Positions 35,498 to 44,122 of a stretch of 64,000 bases of DNA are shown in pieces; position 1 is the first letter of the stretch, and each line of letters starts with the position of its first letter. A program made the position numbers and the translations under genes. Below the pieces are notes generated by a model. It was not told the DNA's origin, did no database searches, and worked only from the letters and a program-made list of their open reading frames with translations. Origin of the DNA: Mesorhizobium escarrei (GTDB taxonomy: Bacteria > Pseudomonadota > Alphaproteobacteria > Rhizobiales > Rhizobiaceae); assembly GCF_935825525.1 (NCBI RefSeq), contig NZ_CAKXZT010000168.1:271148-335147 (forward strand), given 5' to 3'.

Positions 35498-36256
35498 GCT
35501 TCCTCCACCGTCGCGGTGAAGATGTAGCCACCCAGCCGAACAGTCTTGAGAAGCACCGGATCGCGCATCCTTTTCGATCTTCTGGCGGATCCGGCTGACA
35601 TGGACATCGACGCTTCGCTCGATCGGGCCGGCAAGCCCGGCATGAGTCACGCCGAGCAGCTCCTCACGTGAGAGAACCCGGCCTGCATTGCGGCAGAATG
35701 CGAGCAGCAGGTCGAATTCATGCATCGTGGTCGAAACACGCGCATTGCTCGGATCATGCAATTGCCGGCGTATGGGGTCGAGGCGCCAGCCGTTGAAGCA
35801 AAGCACCCTCGACCAATCCCGCTCGTCGGGAGCGTAGGCCGTGCGGCGCAGCAGCGCGCGTATCCTGGCCGTCAGTTCGCGCGCGCTGAACGGTTTCGTC
35901 ACGTAGTCGTCCGCGCCGATCTCCAATCCAAAGATACGGTCGATTTCCTCGCCAAGCGCGGTCAGCATCAGGATCGGTACGTTCATTCGCGCGCGAAGAC
36001 GGCGGCAGATGCTGAGGCCGTTTTCACCAGGGAGCATGACATCGAGCACGATGAGATCGAATTTCTGCTTGCGAAGCGCGGCGTCCATGCGGACGCCGCT
36101 CTCGGCTATTTCCACGATCATGCTGTTTTCAGTGAGCGTTTCGCCCAGCATGCACGCGATCTCGACATCGTCTTCGACAATGAGGATACGCCAAACTTGC
36201 CTTGTCGATTTGGACTCGGCGTTCAAATCGCCTTGGTGTCGTGCGACGTTTGCCAT
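35494..36256 (-). pseudogene. OmpR-family response regulator, one frameshift
   Basis: The receiver domain shows 'RILIVEDDVEIACML', the phospho-acceptor Asp in 'LIVLDVMLPGENG' and the lysine in 'YVTKPF'. The winged-helix domain includes 'RRQLHDPSNARVSTTMHEFD' and 'VDVHVSRIRQKIEKDA'. Near 35560-35568 the frame breaks (one base too many or two missing), and the expected end 'TVRLGGYIFTATVEEA' is in another frame, stopping at 35494 with an ATGA overlap to the kinase. As read, the regulator would fuse into the kinase N-terminus. The recognition helix lies before the break; the final wing hairpin is lost. Confidence 0.8.
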
Positions 36257-36281
36257 TGCCTGGACTGGTACCTGTGTGCGG

Positions 36282-37088
36282 TCAGAACCGATAGCCGACG
36301 AGAAGTATGCCTGAAGGCTGGATCTTTTCGACGACGATCGGACTGTCGGCGGCGTCACCCACGAGAACGCCGATTCCAGCTTCGCCACGCAGCATCCAGT
36401 TCTGGTTGAGCAGATATGTGGCGGAGACCGAAAAATCGGCGCGCTTCAACCCGGCGCCGGCATCGTAGCGCGCCAGTCCAGAGCGAGCCGATTGTTCCGG
36501 CGTGACGCCGAAATAGGCCTGCATATGATTTTCGTCGGCGAAAACGGTGGAAGCGCTGGCGCTGATCATCAATGATTGGGACAGCGGCTGGCTGACCTCG
36601 ATCCCGACCTCACCCACCAGGCCATCGCTGCCGCCGATGGTCCTGTCCACTTGCGCGAAGATTTCAGCCGGGCCGAAATTCACGGCGGCCTTCGCGCCGA
36701 CGGTGGCGCCCATGCCGATGTCTCCCAGCCCGCGCAGACGGTCGCCATCGTCTTCATCGCGGCCCATTTCATAACCAAGCCGCGCGCTGAATTCGAACGG
36801 GTCTTGTTTATAGATGGCAATGTCGGCGCCTGTCGGATCGATCGTTACCACGTCGCGGAATGTCGCCGTGACAAAGGGCACCGGCATGATCTTGAACTCG
36901 TCACTGCCCTCGTACTTTGGAACGATGATCGCGCCGCCGCCCAATACGACATGCCAGTCGGACAGTTTTTGCTCGAAACGGGCGAAACGAGAAGGTTCGG
37001 GCGGCGGCAGGGTGAAATCGTCCGAATTCACGGCAATGGCGTCGGCGGCAAGTGCTATTCCCGGATGCGTTGAAAACAGGATGGCCAT
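36282..37088 (-). CDS. MipA/OmpV-family outer-membrane protein
   Basis: A 268-residue beta-barrel protein of the MipA family (MltA-interacting/OmpV), ending in the aromatic C-terminal residue (GYRF) needed for outer-membrane assembly. The start of the barrel, 'WHVVLGGGAIIVPKYEGSDE', and 'VPFVTATFRDVV' fit the family. The N-terminus 'MAILFSTHPGIALAADA' is a short signal peptide; a longer start was not found in frame. It lies 25 bases upstream of the response regulator on the same strand, so the two-component genes probably respond to or control the envelope with it. Confidence 0.8.
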   Translation of the reverse strand: MAILFSTHPGIALAADAIAVNSDDFTLPPPEPSRFARFEQKLSDWHVVLGGGAIIVPKYEGSDEFKIMPVPFVTATFRDVVTIDPTGADIAIYKQDPFEFSARLGYEMGRDEDDGDRLRGLGDIGMGATVGAKAAVNFGPAEIFAQVDRTIGGSDGLVGEVGIEVSQPLSQSLMISASASTVFADENHMQAYFGVTPEQSARSGLARYDAGAGLKRADFSVSATYLLNQNWMLRGEAGIGVLVGDAADSPIVVEKIQPSGILLVGYRF

Positions 37089-37103
37089 CGCTGCAGAGAT
37101 GCC

Positions 37104-37565
37104 CGGCCGGCAAGTATTCCAGAGTCCATTTTGGCGGACATGCGTGCTCCAGTATAGCGAGGCGATAAGCCCCCGATGCTTTCACCATTTCAGATGAAAG
37201 TGGCCGCATGCGTTAAGTGATGTTACGTTTTGCTGCGCAATCGTGGTTTCATCTTGGCGTCTACGAGAGAGCGATGATGTCAGATGATCGATCCGTTCGC
37301 GCTTCGGACGATCAGGAGTAAACGATCTCCCGTCCGCTAATCCAAGTTGCATCGGCCTTCGCCTCCCCACAGGACAGGGCGCATTTTCGTCTGATATTTC
37401 CGCGCGTTGCGCCATCAGAGTGGCGGACTCCCAAGTCGGAATCGTGTCGCCGCCCTATCTTTGTGTTTTAGCATCGGATTTTCCCAAAACCGGTTTCCAC
37501 TTTTGGGCTCGATGCTCTAGACGTGACAGGCACCTTTTCCGGAATACTGATGGCGGGAGGCGCTG
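37104..37565. other. Gap with a palindromic repeat
   Basis: No gene is seen. At 37471-37517 AGCATCGGATTTTCCCAAAA and CTTTTGGGCTCGATGCT form an imperfect hairpin around CCGGTTTCCA, a repeat type found in many Rhizobiales intergenic regions. The rest probably holds divergent promoters for the porin gene and mgtE. Confidence 0.6.
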
Positions 37566-38981
37566 GTGGAAGGCCAGGACGAACAGACGACCGGCGCCAG
37601 GGCCGCTGAGGGCAGCCACGCCGACATTTATGGCGAGGACGGCGCCATTCTGTCGTCGTTCCTTGCCGCGATCGGCGCCGCGATCGCCGATCGCGACACG
37701 CTGACGCTGAAGCGTGAAGTCGACGACCTGCACCAATCGGAACTCGGGGACCTGATCGAGGCGCTTCATCCCGAACAGCGCCGCGCGCTGGTCGAATTGT
37801 TGGGCGCCGACTTCGACTTTTCCGCGCTGACCGAGGTCGACGAGGCGATCCGCCGCGACATCGTCGACAGCCTGCCCAACGCCCAGATTGCCCAGGGGGT
37901 GCAGGACCTAGATTCCGACGACGCGGTCTACATTCTCGAGGATCTCGAAAAGGAAGACCAGGACGAGATCCTGTCGCAACTGCCGTTCACCGAGCGGATC
38001 AGGCTGCGCCGCTCGCTCGACTATCCCGAAGAGACCGCCGGCCGCCGCATGCAGACCGAGTTCGTCGCGGTGCCGCCATTCTGGACGATCGGCCAGACCA
38101 TCGACTACATGCGCGAGGACAACAACCTTCCTGACCGCTTCAGCCAGATTTTCGTCATCGATCCGAGCTTCAAGCTGCTCGGCGCCATCGACCTCGACCA
38201 GATCCTGCGCACCAAGCGCTCGATCAAGGTCGAAGAGGTCATGCATGAGACCAGGCACGCCATTCCGGCGACGATGGACCAGGAAGAGGCGGCGCGCGAA
38301 TTCGAACAATACGACCTTCTCTCCGCTGCCGTCGTCGACGAGAACGAGCGGCTGGTCGGGGTGCTGACCATCGACGACGTGGTCGACGTCATCCAGCAGG
38401 AAGCCGAGGAGGATCTGCTGCGGATGGGCGGTGTCGGCGACGAAGAATTGTCGGACAGCATCCTTTCGACCTCGCGCTCGCGCGTTCCGTGGCTGCTGGT
38501 CAATCTTTTGACGGCGTTCCTGGCGGCCTCGGTGATCGGCCTGTTCGAACGCACGATCGAGCACATCGTGGCGCTGGCTGTGCTGATGCCGATCGTCGCG
38601 GGCATGGGCGGCAATGCCGGCTCGCAGACCATGACGGTCACGGTGCGGGCGCTGGCGACGAGGGACCTCGACATCTACAATGCCGGCCGCATCATCCGCC
38701 GCGAGATGGGGGTGGGCTTCATCAACGGCATCATCTTCGCCATCCTGATCGGCATCGTCGCGGCCGCCTGGTTCCGCGATCCCAACCTGGGCGGCATCAT
38801 CGCCGCGGCGATGATCATCAACATGTTCGTGGCCGCACTGGCCGGCATCCTGATCCCGCTGCTGCTCGACCGGTTCAAGATCGACCCGGCCGTGGCTTCG
38901 GCAGTTTTCGTCACGACGGTCACCGACGTCGTCGGCTTCTTTGCCTTTCTCGGCCTCGCCACCTGGTGGTTCGGCGCGTGA
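37566..38981 (+). CDS. mgtE: Magnesium transporter MgtE
   Basis: A 471-residue Mg2+ channel. It has the N-terminal helical domain (residues 30-150, 'LHPEQRRALVELLGAD' and 'LPNAQIAQGVQDLDSDDAVY'), two CBS domains (about 155-275) that sense Mg2+, and five C-terminal membrane helices with the conserved 'MPIVAGMGGNAGSQTMTVTV' selectivity region. The GTG at 37566 is the best start; no ATG is in frame just upstream. It marks the right edge of the accessory region. Confidence 0.94.
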   Translation: MEGQDEQTTGARAAEGSHADIYGEDGAILSSFLAAIGAAIADRDTLTLKREVDDLHQSELGDLIEALHPEQRRALVELLGADFDFSALTEVDEAIRRDIVDSLPNAQIAQGVQDLDSDDAVYILEDLEKEDQDEILSQLPFTERIRLRRSLDYPEETAGRRMQTEFVAVPPFWTIGQTIDYMREDNNLPDRFSQIFVIDPSFKLLGAIDLDQILRTKRSIKVEEVMHETRHAIPATMDQEEAAREFEQYDLLSAAVVDENERLVGVLTIDDVVDVIQQEAEEDLLRMGGVGDEELSDSILSTSRSRVPWLLVNLLTAFLAASVIGLFERTIEHIVALAVLMPIVAGMGGNAGSQTMTVTVRALATRDLDIYNAGRIIRREMGVGFINGIIFAILIGIVAAAWFRDPNLGGIIAAAMIINMFVAALAGILIPLLLDRFKIDPAVASAVFVTTVTDVVGFFAFLGLATWWFGA

Positions 38982-38996
38982 CCAACGCCCGCTCAA

Positions 38997-39013
38997 TTGA
39001 CTTTTACGTAAAT
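38997..39013 (+). promoter_or_regulatory. Palindromic operator/promoter upstream of merR gene
   Basis: TTGACTTTTACGTAAAT contains the perfect 10-bp palindrome TTTACGTAAA (39003-39012) directly after a TTGACT -35 hexamer. MerR-family regulators of the LiuR type bind TTTACGT-type palindromes between -35 and -10, so autoregulation is likely. Confidence 0.55.
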
Positions 39014-39114
39014 GCCATGCGAGATTTTGGAACGGCCTGGCCGATTCTGACACGCGTGCGGACGATAACGCGGCCGCATGGTGGAACTCGCAGCGTGGCC
39101 GGGCATTTGGGGTG

Positions 39115-39504
39115 ATGATGCGGGAATATTATTCGATAACCGAACTGACCCGCGAATTCGATGTTTCGACGCGGACGCTGCGCTTCTACGAGGACGAGGG
39201 GCTGGTGCAGCCGGTGCGGCGCGGCCGCACGCGGCTGTTTCGCCCGTCGGACCGGCACCTCATCCGCCAGATCATGCGCGGCAAGAGGCTCGGCTTTTCG
39301 ATCAACGAAATCCGCGAAATCATCCAGATGTACAAGGAGCCGCCGGGGGAGATCGGTCAACTCAACCTGATGATCAAGCGCATCGAGGAAAAGCGCGAGG
39401 ATCTGCGCCAGAAGCGCCGCGACCTCGAAGAGACCCTGGCCGAACTCGACCAAGCCGAGGAATCCTGCGTCGAGCGGTTGGTGGAGCTCGGCGTCAACAC
39501 CTGA
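39115..39504 (+). CDS. MerR-family transcriptional regulator (LiuR-like)
   Basis: A 129-residue regulator with an N-terminal winged helix ('YYSITELTREFDVSTRTLRF', then 'YEDEGLVQPVRRGRTRLF') and a C-terminal coiled coil for dimerisation ('IKRIEEKREDLRQKRRDLEE'). No metal-binding cysteine pair is present. It resembles the branched-chain/fatty-acid catabolism regulator LiuR, which in relatives sits next to isovaleryl-CoA dehydrogenase genes; none is here. GTG 39112, ATG 39115 and ATG 39118 are possible starts. Confidence 0.88.
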   Translation: MMREYYSITELTREFDVSTRTLRFYEDEGLVQPVRRGRTRLFRPSDRHLIRQIMRGKRLGFSINEIREIIQMYKEPPGEIGQLNLMIKRIEEKREDLRQKRRDLEETLAELDQAEESCVERLVELGVNT

Positions 39505-39507
39505 AGC

Positions 39508-40014
39508 TCAAATCCAGCGCCGCACCTTTTTTGCGTAATCCCGGTATTTCTTGCCGAATTTCGCCGTCAGGACTTTTTCCTCGCCCTCGATCGCCATTTT
39601 CTGTGTTGCGAAGGCCGCGATGATCGCCAGCGGCAGGAACCATACGATCCCCGAGATAAGGGCGACGCCGATCATCAGCAGCGTGTTGGCCAGATAGATC
39701 GGATTGCGGCTGACGGCGAAGGGGCCCGTCGTCACCAGGTGGTCCGGCACGGCGTTTGGGTGGAGCGTCGTCTTTGCCCGGATCATGGTGCGGATCGCTG
39801 TGTACCAGAGTGCGACGACGCCGAACAATGCCACCCAGCCGGCCGCGAACAGGATGTCGCCCAAAAGGCCTCCGATCCATGGCAGCGGATAGAGCAAGCC
39901 AAGCGCGATGCTGACGGCGATGGCCGCGACATAGATCAGCGGCGGCCATGGTATGAGCCCGGGTCTTGGCTGCCCCGGGTTCAGTTGCCCAGATTTCTGT
40001 TGATGGTCGGTCAT
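39508..40014 (-). CDS. Isoprenylcysteine carboxyl methyltransferase-family membrane protein
   Basis: A 168-residue membrane protein with four to five helices. The C-terminal half has the ICMT/PEMT-type SAM motif 'LVTTGPFAVSRNPIYLANTL' and 'IEGEEKVLTAKFGKKYRDYA'. Bacterial members methylate lipids or small molecules; the substrate is unknown. The ATG at 40014 overlaps the stop of the DUF1624 gene upstream on the same strand (ATGA). A longer frame to 40092 lies inside that gene. Confidence 0.85.
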   Translation of the reverse strand: MTDHQQKSGQLNPGQPRPGLIPWPPLIYVAAIAVSIALGLLYPLPWIGGLLGDILFAAGWVALFGVVALWYTAIRTMIRAKTTLHPNAVPDHLVTTGPFAVSRNPIYLANTLLMIGVALISGIVWFLPLAIIAAFATQKMAIEGEEKVLTAKFGKKYRDYAKKVRRWI

Positions 40015-41003
40015 TGTGCTCCTCCCTCCATCAAAGTGCTGTCGGTTTTGGCCGTGCAGATGCCGGCAAGCTCGCCGAGATGCGCCTTCCATTGTGCAGC
40101 CTGATCGTTGCTGTAGAGCCGATCAAGCGTGGCCTCGCCCTCGAGCGTATCGAGCATGCACACACAATAGCTGGTGCAGAACTCCGTGTCGCGCGATTGC
40201 TCGCACGACGTCTGGCACTCTTTCAGGAACGTCACCTGCCTGGTTTCGACCGGTGCCGGCATGACTTGCGAAAGCAGCCAGACCGAGCCGATCAGCACCG
40301 GCTGGTGGATCAGATAGAAGGCGAGGCTGTGCCGGCCGATAAAGACCAGCGGATTGGTCCAGCGGCCGGGCGTCAGGCCCGCCAGCCGCGTCAGCACGCC
40401 GGAGGCGAAGGCGAGTTTTGCCGCCGCGATGCCGACAAGCACAGCGCCGAACCATGGAAACAGCGGGACATAATCGTTGGAGCGCGGGTTGGTTGCGGAC
40501 AGGCCGACCCACCACAGGGCCGGATGGTCGAAGATCTCGGACCTGAGGTAAAGCGGCGCGGCGATGACGAAAGCTGCGACAACCAGCGTCAGCAGCGCCG
40601 GCAGCCGCAGAAACGCCAGGCCGAGCAGGCTGGCGAGCGCGATCTGGTGCAGGATGCCGAAGAAGATGAAGCTGTCGGGCGTGAAAAACCTTGTGGCGGC
40701 CGATATGGCGAGCGCCGCCCCGGCGACCATGGCGAAGCGTTTCCAGAAGCCGTTCCAGCGGATTTGTTTGCCATGGGCGAGGAATAGGCTGACGCCGACG
40801 AGGAACAGGAAGGTCGAAGCGATGCAGCGCGCGTAGAACTTCCACCAACCGACGGCTGTCAGGCCGGGATCGGTGTAGCCGAAGAATTCGAGATCCCAGG
40901 TGAAATGGTAGCTCGCCATGGCAAGCAAGGCGATGCCGCGGGCGACGTCGATGGTGATGATGCGCCTGGATCGGTCCTGAACGGCCGGCGTATGAATGTT
41001 CAT
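40011..41003 (-). CDS. DUF1624 / HGSNAT-like membrane acyltransferase
   Basis: A 330-residue protein with about eight helices and the family motif 'RIITIDVARGIALLAMASYH' followed by 'FLVGVSLFLAHGK' and 'HSLAFYLIHQPV'. The family is related to heparan-alpha-glucosaminide N-acetyltransferase and is thought to transfer acyl groups across the membrane. The C-terminal 70 residues hold six cysteines ('KECQTSCEQSRDTEFCTSYC'), an extra soluble domain. It is coupled to the ICMT-like gene. Confidence 0.85.
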   Translation of the reverse strand: MNIHTPAVQDRSRRIITIDVARGIALLAMASYHFTWDLEFFGYTDPGLTAVGWWKFYARCIASTFLFLVGVSLFLAHGKQIRWNGFWKRFAMVAGAALAISAATRFFTPDSFIFFGILHQIALASLLGLAFLRLPALLTLVVAAFVIAAPLYLRSEIFDHPALWWVGLSATNPRSNDYVPLFPWFGAVLVGIAAAKLAFASGVLTRLAGLTPGRWTNPLVFIGRHSLAFYLIHQPVLIGSVWLLSQVMPAPVETRQVTFLKECQTSCEQSRDTEFCTSYCVCMLDTLEGEATLDRLYSNDQAAQWKAHLGELAGICTAKTDSTLMEGGAQ

Positions 41004-41094
41004 GGTCTCGCAATCTGATTCAACACTGCAAGACGACTATCATGGTTGCCCCGGACAGAAGAAGACAGGGCCAAAACCCCTTCGTTGCTCAGGG

Positions 41095-42270
41095 CTAAGG
41101 CTGAAGCGTTTCGTGGCGCTGACGTACCCAGTTGTGGAAGCGGTGCAATTCGTATTCCTCGGGCATCAGCACGCCCGCCCTATGGCGCATCGAGCGCAGG
41201 CCCTTCTGGTTGACCGCGCAGATATCAGCGTCTTCCTCCAGCACCTGCCGGCCGAAGGCGACGATGTTGTCGATGTCCGCCGTTGGATCGGCGAGCGCCT
41301 CGGGCGAAAAAAGCCATTCGGCGGTCAGTTCGGTCTGCTCCGGGCCGAGCGGCACCAGCCGCACGGTCCTGATATAGTCGACGTGGCCGACGATGAACAT
41401 CGACGGCAGGTTGGTGGAATAGGTCTGGCCGGCGGTGCGCTCTGGCGAAGTCAGGTCGGGAAAGACCGGGCCATGGACGCGGCCGTCGCGCGACCAGGTC
41501 TCGACTCCGGCCCGCAGGCCGCCGGAAAACTCCGGCGCATCATTGTCGGCGTGACGGGCCCATTCGGGGTCGTCGTGCCGCTCCATCAGGCCGCGGCCAT
41601 AGATCGGCACCAGCGTCGACAGGTCCTTGTGGACACCCGGGCAATGCAGGCACTCGTTGAAGTTCTCCCAGAAGATCTTCCAGTTGCAGTTCATCACCTT
41701 GCGCAGCACATGGCCGGTCACCAGCGTTTCCAGCGGCCAGTTGGCGAGATTGCCGGATGCGGGATCGAAGGATGTTTCGGCCGTACCGGCGGCATCTTCC
41801 GCCAGATTGACGAAGACAAAACCACGCCACACCGACAGCGTCACGCGGTAGAGTGGATGATCGGCCTTGTCGAAGCCTTCAGGCAGCGATTTCGACGGCA
41901 CGCGTACGAGATCGCCGCGCAGCGAATAGGACCAGGCGTGATAGGGGCAGGTGATGAGCCGCGCCTTCAGCCGTCCTTCGCTCTCCCGGCAGAGCTGCGA
42001 GCCGCGGTGTCGGCAGGTGTTGTGGAAGGCGCGAAGCGCGTCGGTCTCGTCGCGCACCACGACGATCTCCTGGGCGCCGATACGGAACGTCCTGAACGCC
42101 AGCGGCTGGGCGAGGTCGGTCTCGCGGCAGACGAGCAGCCAGCTTCGATACCAGATGGCGTCGAGATCGCGCTGATAGGCCTCGACGTCCCAGTAGGCTG
42201 ACGACGGCAGCGTCGGTTCAACTCGCGTCAAACCGTTATAGCGATCGCGCTCGCTCGGGCTGGGCTGCAT
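41095..42270 (-). CDS. Rieske non-heme iron oxygenase, alpha subunit
   Basis: A 391-residue ring-hydroxylating-type oxygenase. The Rieske [2Fe-2S] ligands are C86, H88 ('CRHRGSQLC'), C108 and H111 ('CPYHAWSY'). The catalytic iron site is in 'NFNECLHCPGVHKD'. It belongs to the branch that includes glycine-betaine, carnitine and stachydrine demethylases, as well as aromatic dioxygenases; no reductase gene is next to it. The frame is open further upstream (to 42690), but the ATG at 42270 fits the family. Confidence 0.88.
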   Translation of the reverse strand: MQPSPSERDRYNGLTRVEPTLPSSAYWDVEAYQRDLDAIWYRSWLLVCRETDLAQPLAFRTFRIGAQEIVVVRDETDALRAFHNTCRHRGSQLCRESEGRLKARLITCPYHAWSYSLRGDLVRVPSKSLPEGFDKADHPLYRVTLSVWRGFVFVNLAEDAAGTAETSFDPASGNLANWPLETLVTGHVLRKVMNCNWKIFWENFNECLHCPGVHKDLSTLVPIYGRGLMERHDDPEWARHADNDAPEFSGGLRAGVETWSRDGRVHGPVFPDLTSPERTAGQTYSTNLPSMFIVGHVDYIRTVRLVPLGPEQTELTAEWLFSPEALADPTADIDNIVAFGRQVLEEDADICAVNQKGLRSMRHRAGVLMPEEYELHRFHNWVRQRHETLQP

Positions 42271-42424
42271 GACCGGCTCCTGTGACACGCCAGCCGACAC
42301 CCGGCCGCGAAAATTGTCAATTGCGGCGCCGGGCGGCCGGTTTGCCGAACGGCGCATTCGCGCTGGTAGCTGGCGGAATTTGGTTTGCCGGGCGGCACGA
42401 TTCTGCCTATAGTCGCGGCCGTCG

Positions 42425-42590
42425 TCGGTTCCGTTTTGGAACCAAGAGGGAATGCGGTGAGGGCGAATTGTTTGCCCAATGCCGTGGCTGCCCCCGCAAC
42501 TGTGTGCGGTAGTCCTCTCCATATGCCACTGAAGATCTCTTCGGGAAGGTGGGGAAGGGCGCTGATCCGCGAGCCAGGAGACCTGCCGGC
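42425..42590 (+). ncRNA. Cobalamin riboswitch
   Basis: All core elements of the adenosylcobalamin aptamer are in order: GGGAATGCGGTGA (42448-42460), GCTGCCCCCGCAACTGT (42486-42502), TGCCACTGAAG (42534-42544), GGGAAGGTGGGGAAGG, and GAGCCAGGAGACCTGCC (42571-42587). An outer hairpin GGTTCC/GGAACC precedes it. It lies 52 bases before cbtB and should turn off cobalt uptake and cobalamin genes when B12 is plentiful, probably by hiding the ribosome binding site or by termination. Confidence 0.93.
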
Positions 42591-42641
42591 GACAGGAGAA
42601 CTGACTTCTATGCCCTCGGGTGGAGGGCGAAAGGACAAGAC

Positions 42642-42821
42642 ATGAATACCGCTTCCGTCTCGCTCGGCGCTTCCGTCTCCTCGCAGTCACGCTTCATGCA
42701 GCTGGCGCTTGCTGCATTTCTTGGCGTTTTCGTCATGGGTTTTGTCGGCTTCTCGCATATCGATGCGGTCCACAATGCCGCCCACGACTACCGCCACTCG
42801 ATGGGCTTTCCCTGCCACTGA
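42642..42821 (+). CDS. cbtB: Cobalt transporter subunit CbtB
   Basis: A 59-residue protein with one membrane helix ('LALAAFLGVFVMGFVGFSHI') and a C-terminal metal-binding tail rich in His ('VHNAAHDYRHSMGFPCH'). It works with CbtA in B12-controlled cobalt uptake. It is the first gene after the riboswitch; the ATG at 42642 follows AAAGGACAAGAC. Confidence 0.93.
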   Translation: MNTASVSLGASVSSQSRFMQLALAAFLGVFVMGFVGFSHIDAVHNAAHDYRHSMGFPCH

Positions 42822-42836
42822 CGAGGGGCTGACACC

Positions 42837-43601
42837 ATGACACTGTTTCGCAACGTCGTGTTCATCGCGGCGATCGCAGGGCTTGTGGCCGGCGTCGTTC
42901 TCGCCTGCATGCAGGCCTTTGCCACCGTGCCGCTCATTCTCAAGGCGGAGGTCTACGAACAGGCCGGCGGTGGTCACACGCATGACCACCATGCTGTGGC
43001 GCCGGCCGCGCCAGGCAGCAATGCCATGAGCAGCGCCGAACCGGCCGAAGCTGCCGTCCCGGAAGACGAAGGCTGGGCGCCGGCCGACGGTTTCGAGCGC
43101 TTCGCCTTCAACGTCGTTGCCAATGTTGTCACCGGCATCGGCTTTGCGCTGATCCTGGTCGCCGCTTCGGAGTTCGCCGGCGGCATCGGCAATTGGCGTC
43201 AGGGCGTGTTCTGGGGCTTTGCCGGCTTCGCCGTGTTCACGCTGGCGCCGAACCTTGGCCTGCCGCCCGAACTGCCGGCGATGCCGGCGGCCGATCTCAC
43301 CCAGCGCCAGATCTGGTGGACGGCGACGGTGGTGGCGACCGCGGCCGGTCTCGGCCTGCTCGCCTTTCGCAAATCGCTGCCGCTGGCTCTTCTTGCCGTG
43401 GCGTTGATCGTGGCGCCGCATATTGTCGGCGCGCCGCAGCCCGACAGGTTCGAATCGCCGATCCCGGAAGGCCTGCACCACCAGTTCGTGGTGGCGGTGA
43501 CGCTGACCAATCTGGTGTTCTGGCTGGTGCTCGGCGCTGTCGTCGGCTTGGTGCGCGGCCGCTTGACCGGCGTCACCGGCCTGCGCGACAGCCTTGCCTG
43601 A
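42837..43601 (+). CDS. cbtA: Cobalt transporter subunit CbtA
   Basis: A 254-residue membrane protein with five to six helices and a His-rich external loop ('GGGHTHDHHAVAPAAPG') for metal binding. The family is encoded next to cbtB under cobalamin riboswitches, as here. Its stop lies inside the start of cobU. Confidence 0.93.
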   Translation: MTLFRNVVFIAAIAGLVAGVVLACMQAFATVPLILKAEVYEQAGGGHTHDHHAVAPAAPGSNAMSSAEPAEAAVPEDEGWAPADGFERFAFNVVANVVTGIGFALILVAASEFAGGIGNWRQGVFWGFAGFAVFTLAPNLGLPPELPAMPAADLTQRQIWWTATVVATAAGLGLLAFRKSLPLALLAVALIVAPHIVGAPQPDRFESPIPEGLHHQFVVAVTLTNLVFWLVLGAVVGLVRGRLTGVTGLRDSLA

Positions 43602-44121
43602 TCGCGCTGCTCCAGGCAGCAAGCTGACCCTGGTCATCGGCGGTGCACGCTCGGGCAAGAGCGCGCATGCCGAAAGATTGGCGACGGCGTGCCCGGCGCC
43701 GTGGGCCTATATCGCCACGGCGCAAGCCTATGACGACGAGATGCGCGAGCGCATCGCGCCGCACCGGGCGCGGCGCGGCGACGGCTGGACGACCATCGAC
43801 GCGCCGCTCGATCTCGTCGGCGCGATCGAGGCGCTGCCTGACGGCCGGCCCGTCCTGATCGACTGCCTGACGCTGTGGCTGACCAACCAGATGCTGGCCG
43901 AACGCGACATTGAGGCCGAATGCCGAGGGCTGGCGGATGTGCTGTCGCGGCCGCGCGGGCCGTGGTTCGTGGTTTCCAACGAGGTCGGCCAGGGCATCGT
44001 GCCGGACAATGCGCTTGCCCGCCGGTTTCGCGATGCCGCCGGCCGGCTCAACCAGCAGGTCGCCGCCGTGGCCGATGCGGTGCTGCTGATGGTGGCGGGA
44101 CTGCCGCTCAAGGTGAAGTGA
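43594..44121 (+). CDS. cobU: Adenosylcobinamide kinase / cobinamide-phosphate guanylyltransferase
   Basis: A bifunctional 175-residue enzyme (CobP in Pseudomonas naming) that phosphorylates adenosylcobinamide and attaches GMP. The P-loop is 'VIGGARSGKSAHAE', and 'YIATAQAYDDEMRERIAPHR' and 'VVSNEVGQGIVPDN' are family motifs. No ATG precedes the P-loop; the TTG at 43594, overlapping the cbtA stop, is the likely start. cobO follows by one base; in many rhizobia cobW and cobN would lie between. Confidence 0.92.
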   Translation: MPDRAAPGSKLTLVIGGARSGKSAHAERLATACPAPWAYIATAQAYDDEMRERIAPHRARRGDGWTTIDAPLDLVGAIEALPDGRPVLIDCLTLWLTNQMLAERDIEAECRGLADVLSRPRGPWFVVSNEVGQGIVPDNALARRFRDAAGRLNQQVAAVADAVLLMVAGLPLKVK

Positions 44122-44122
44122 T

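Noticed and set aside
36000..37566. Right attachment site of the tRNA-Leu element
   Set aside because: No second copy of the tRNA 3' sequence was found by eye anywhere downstream in the window.
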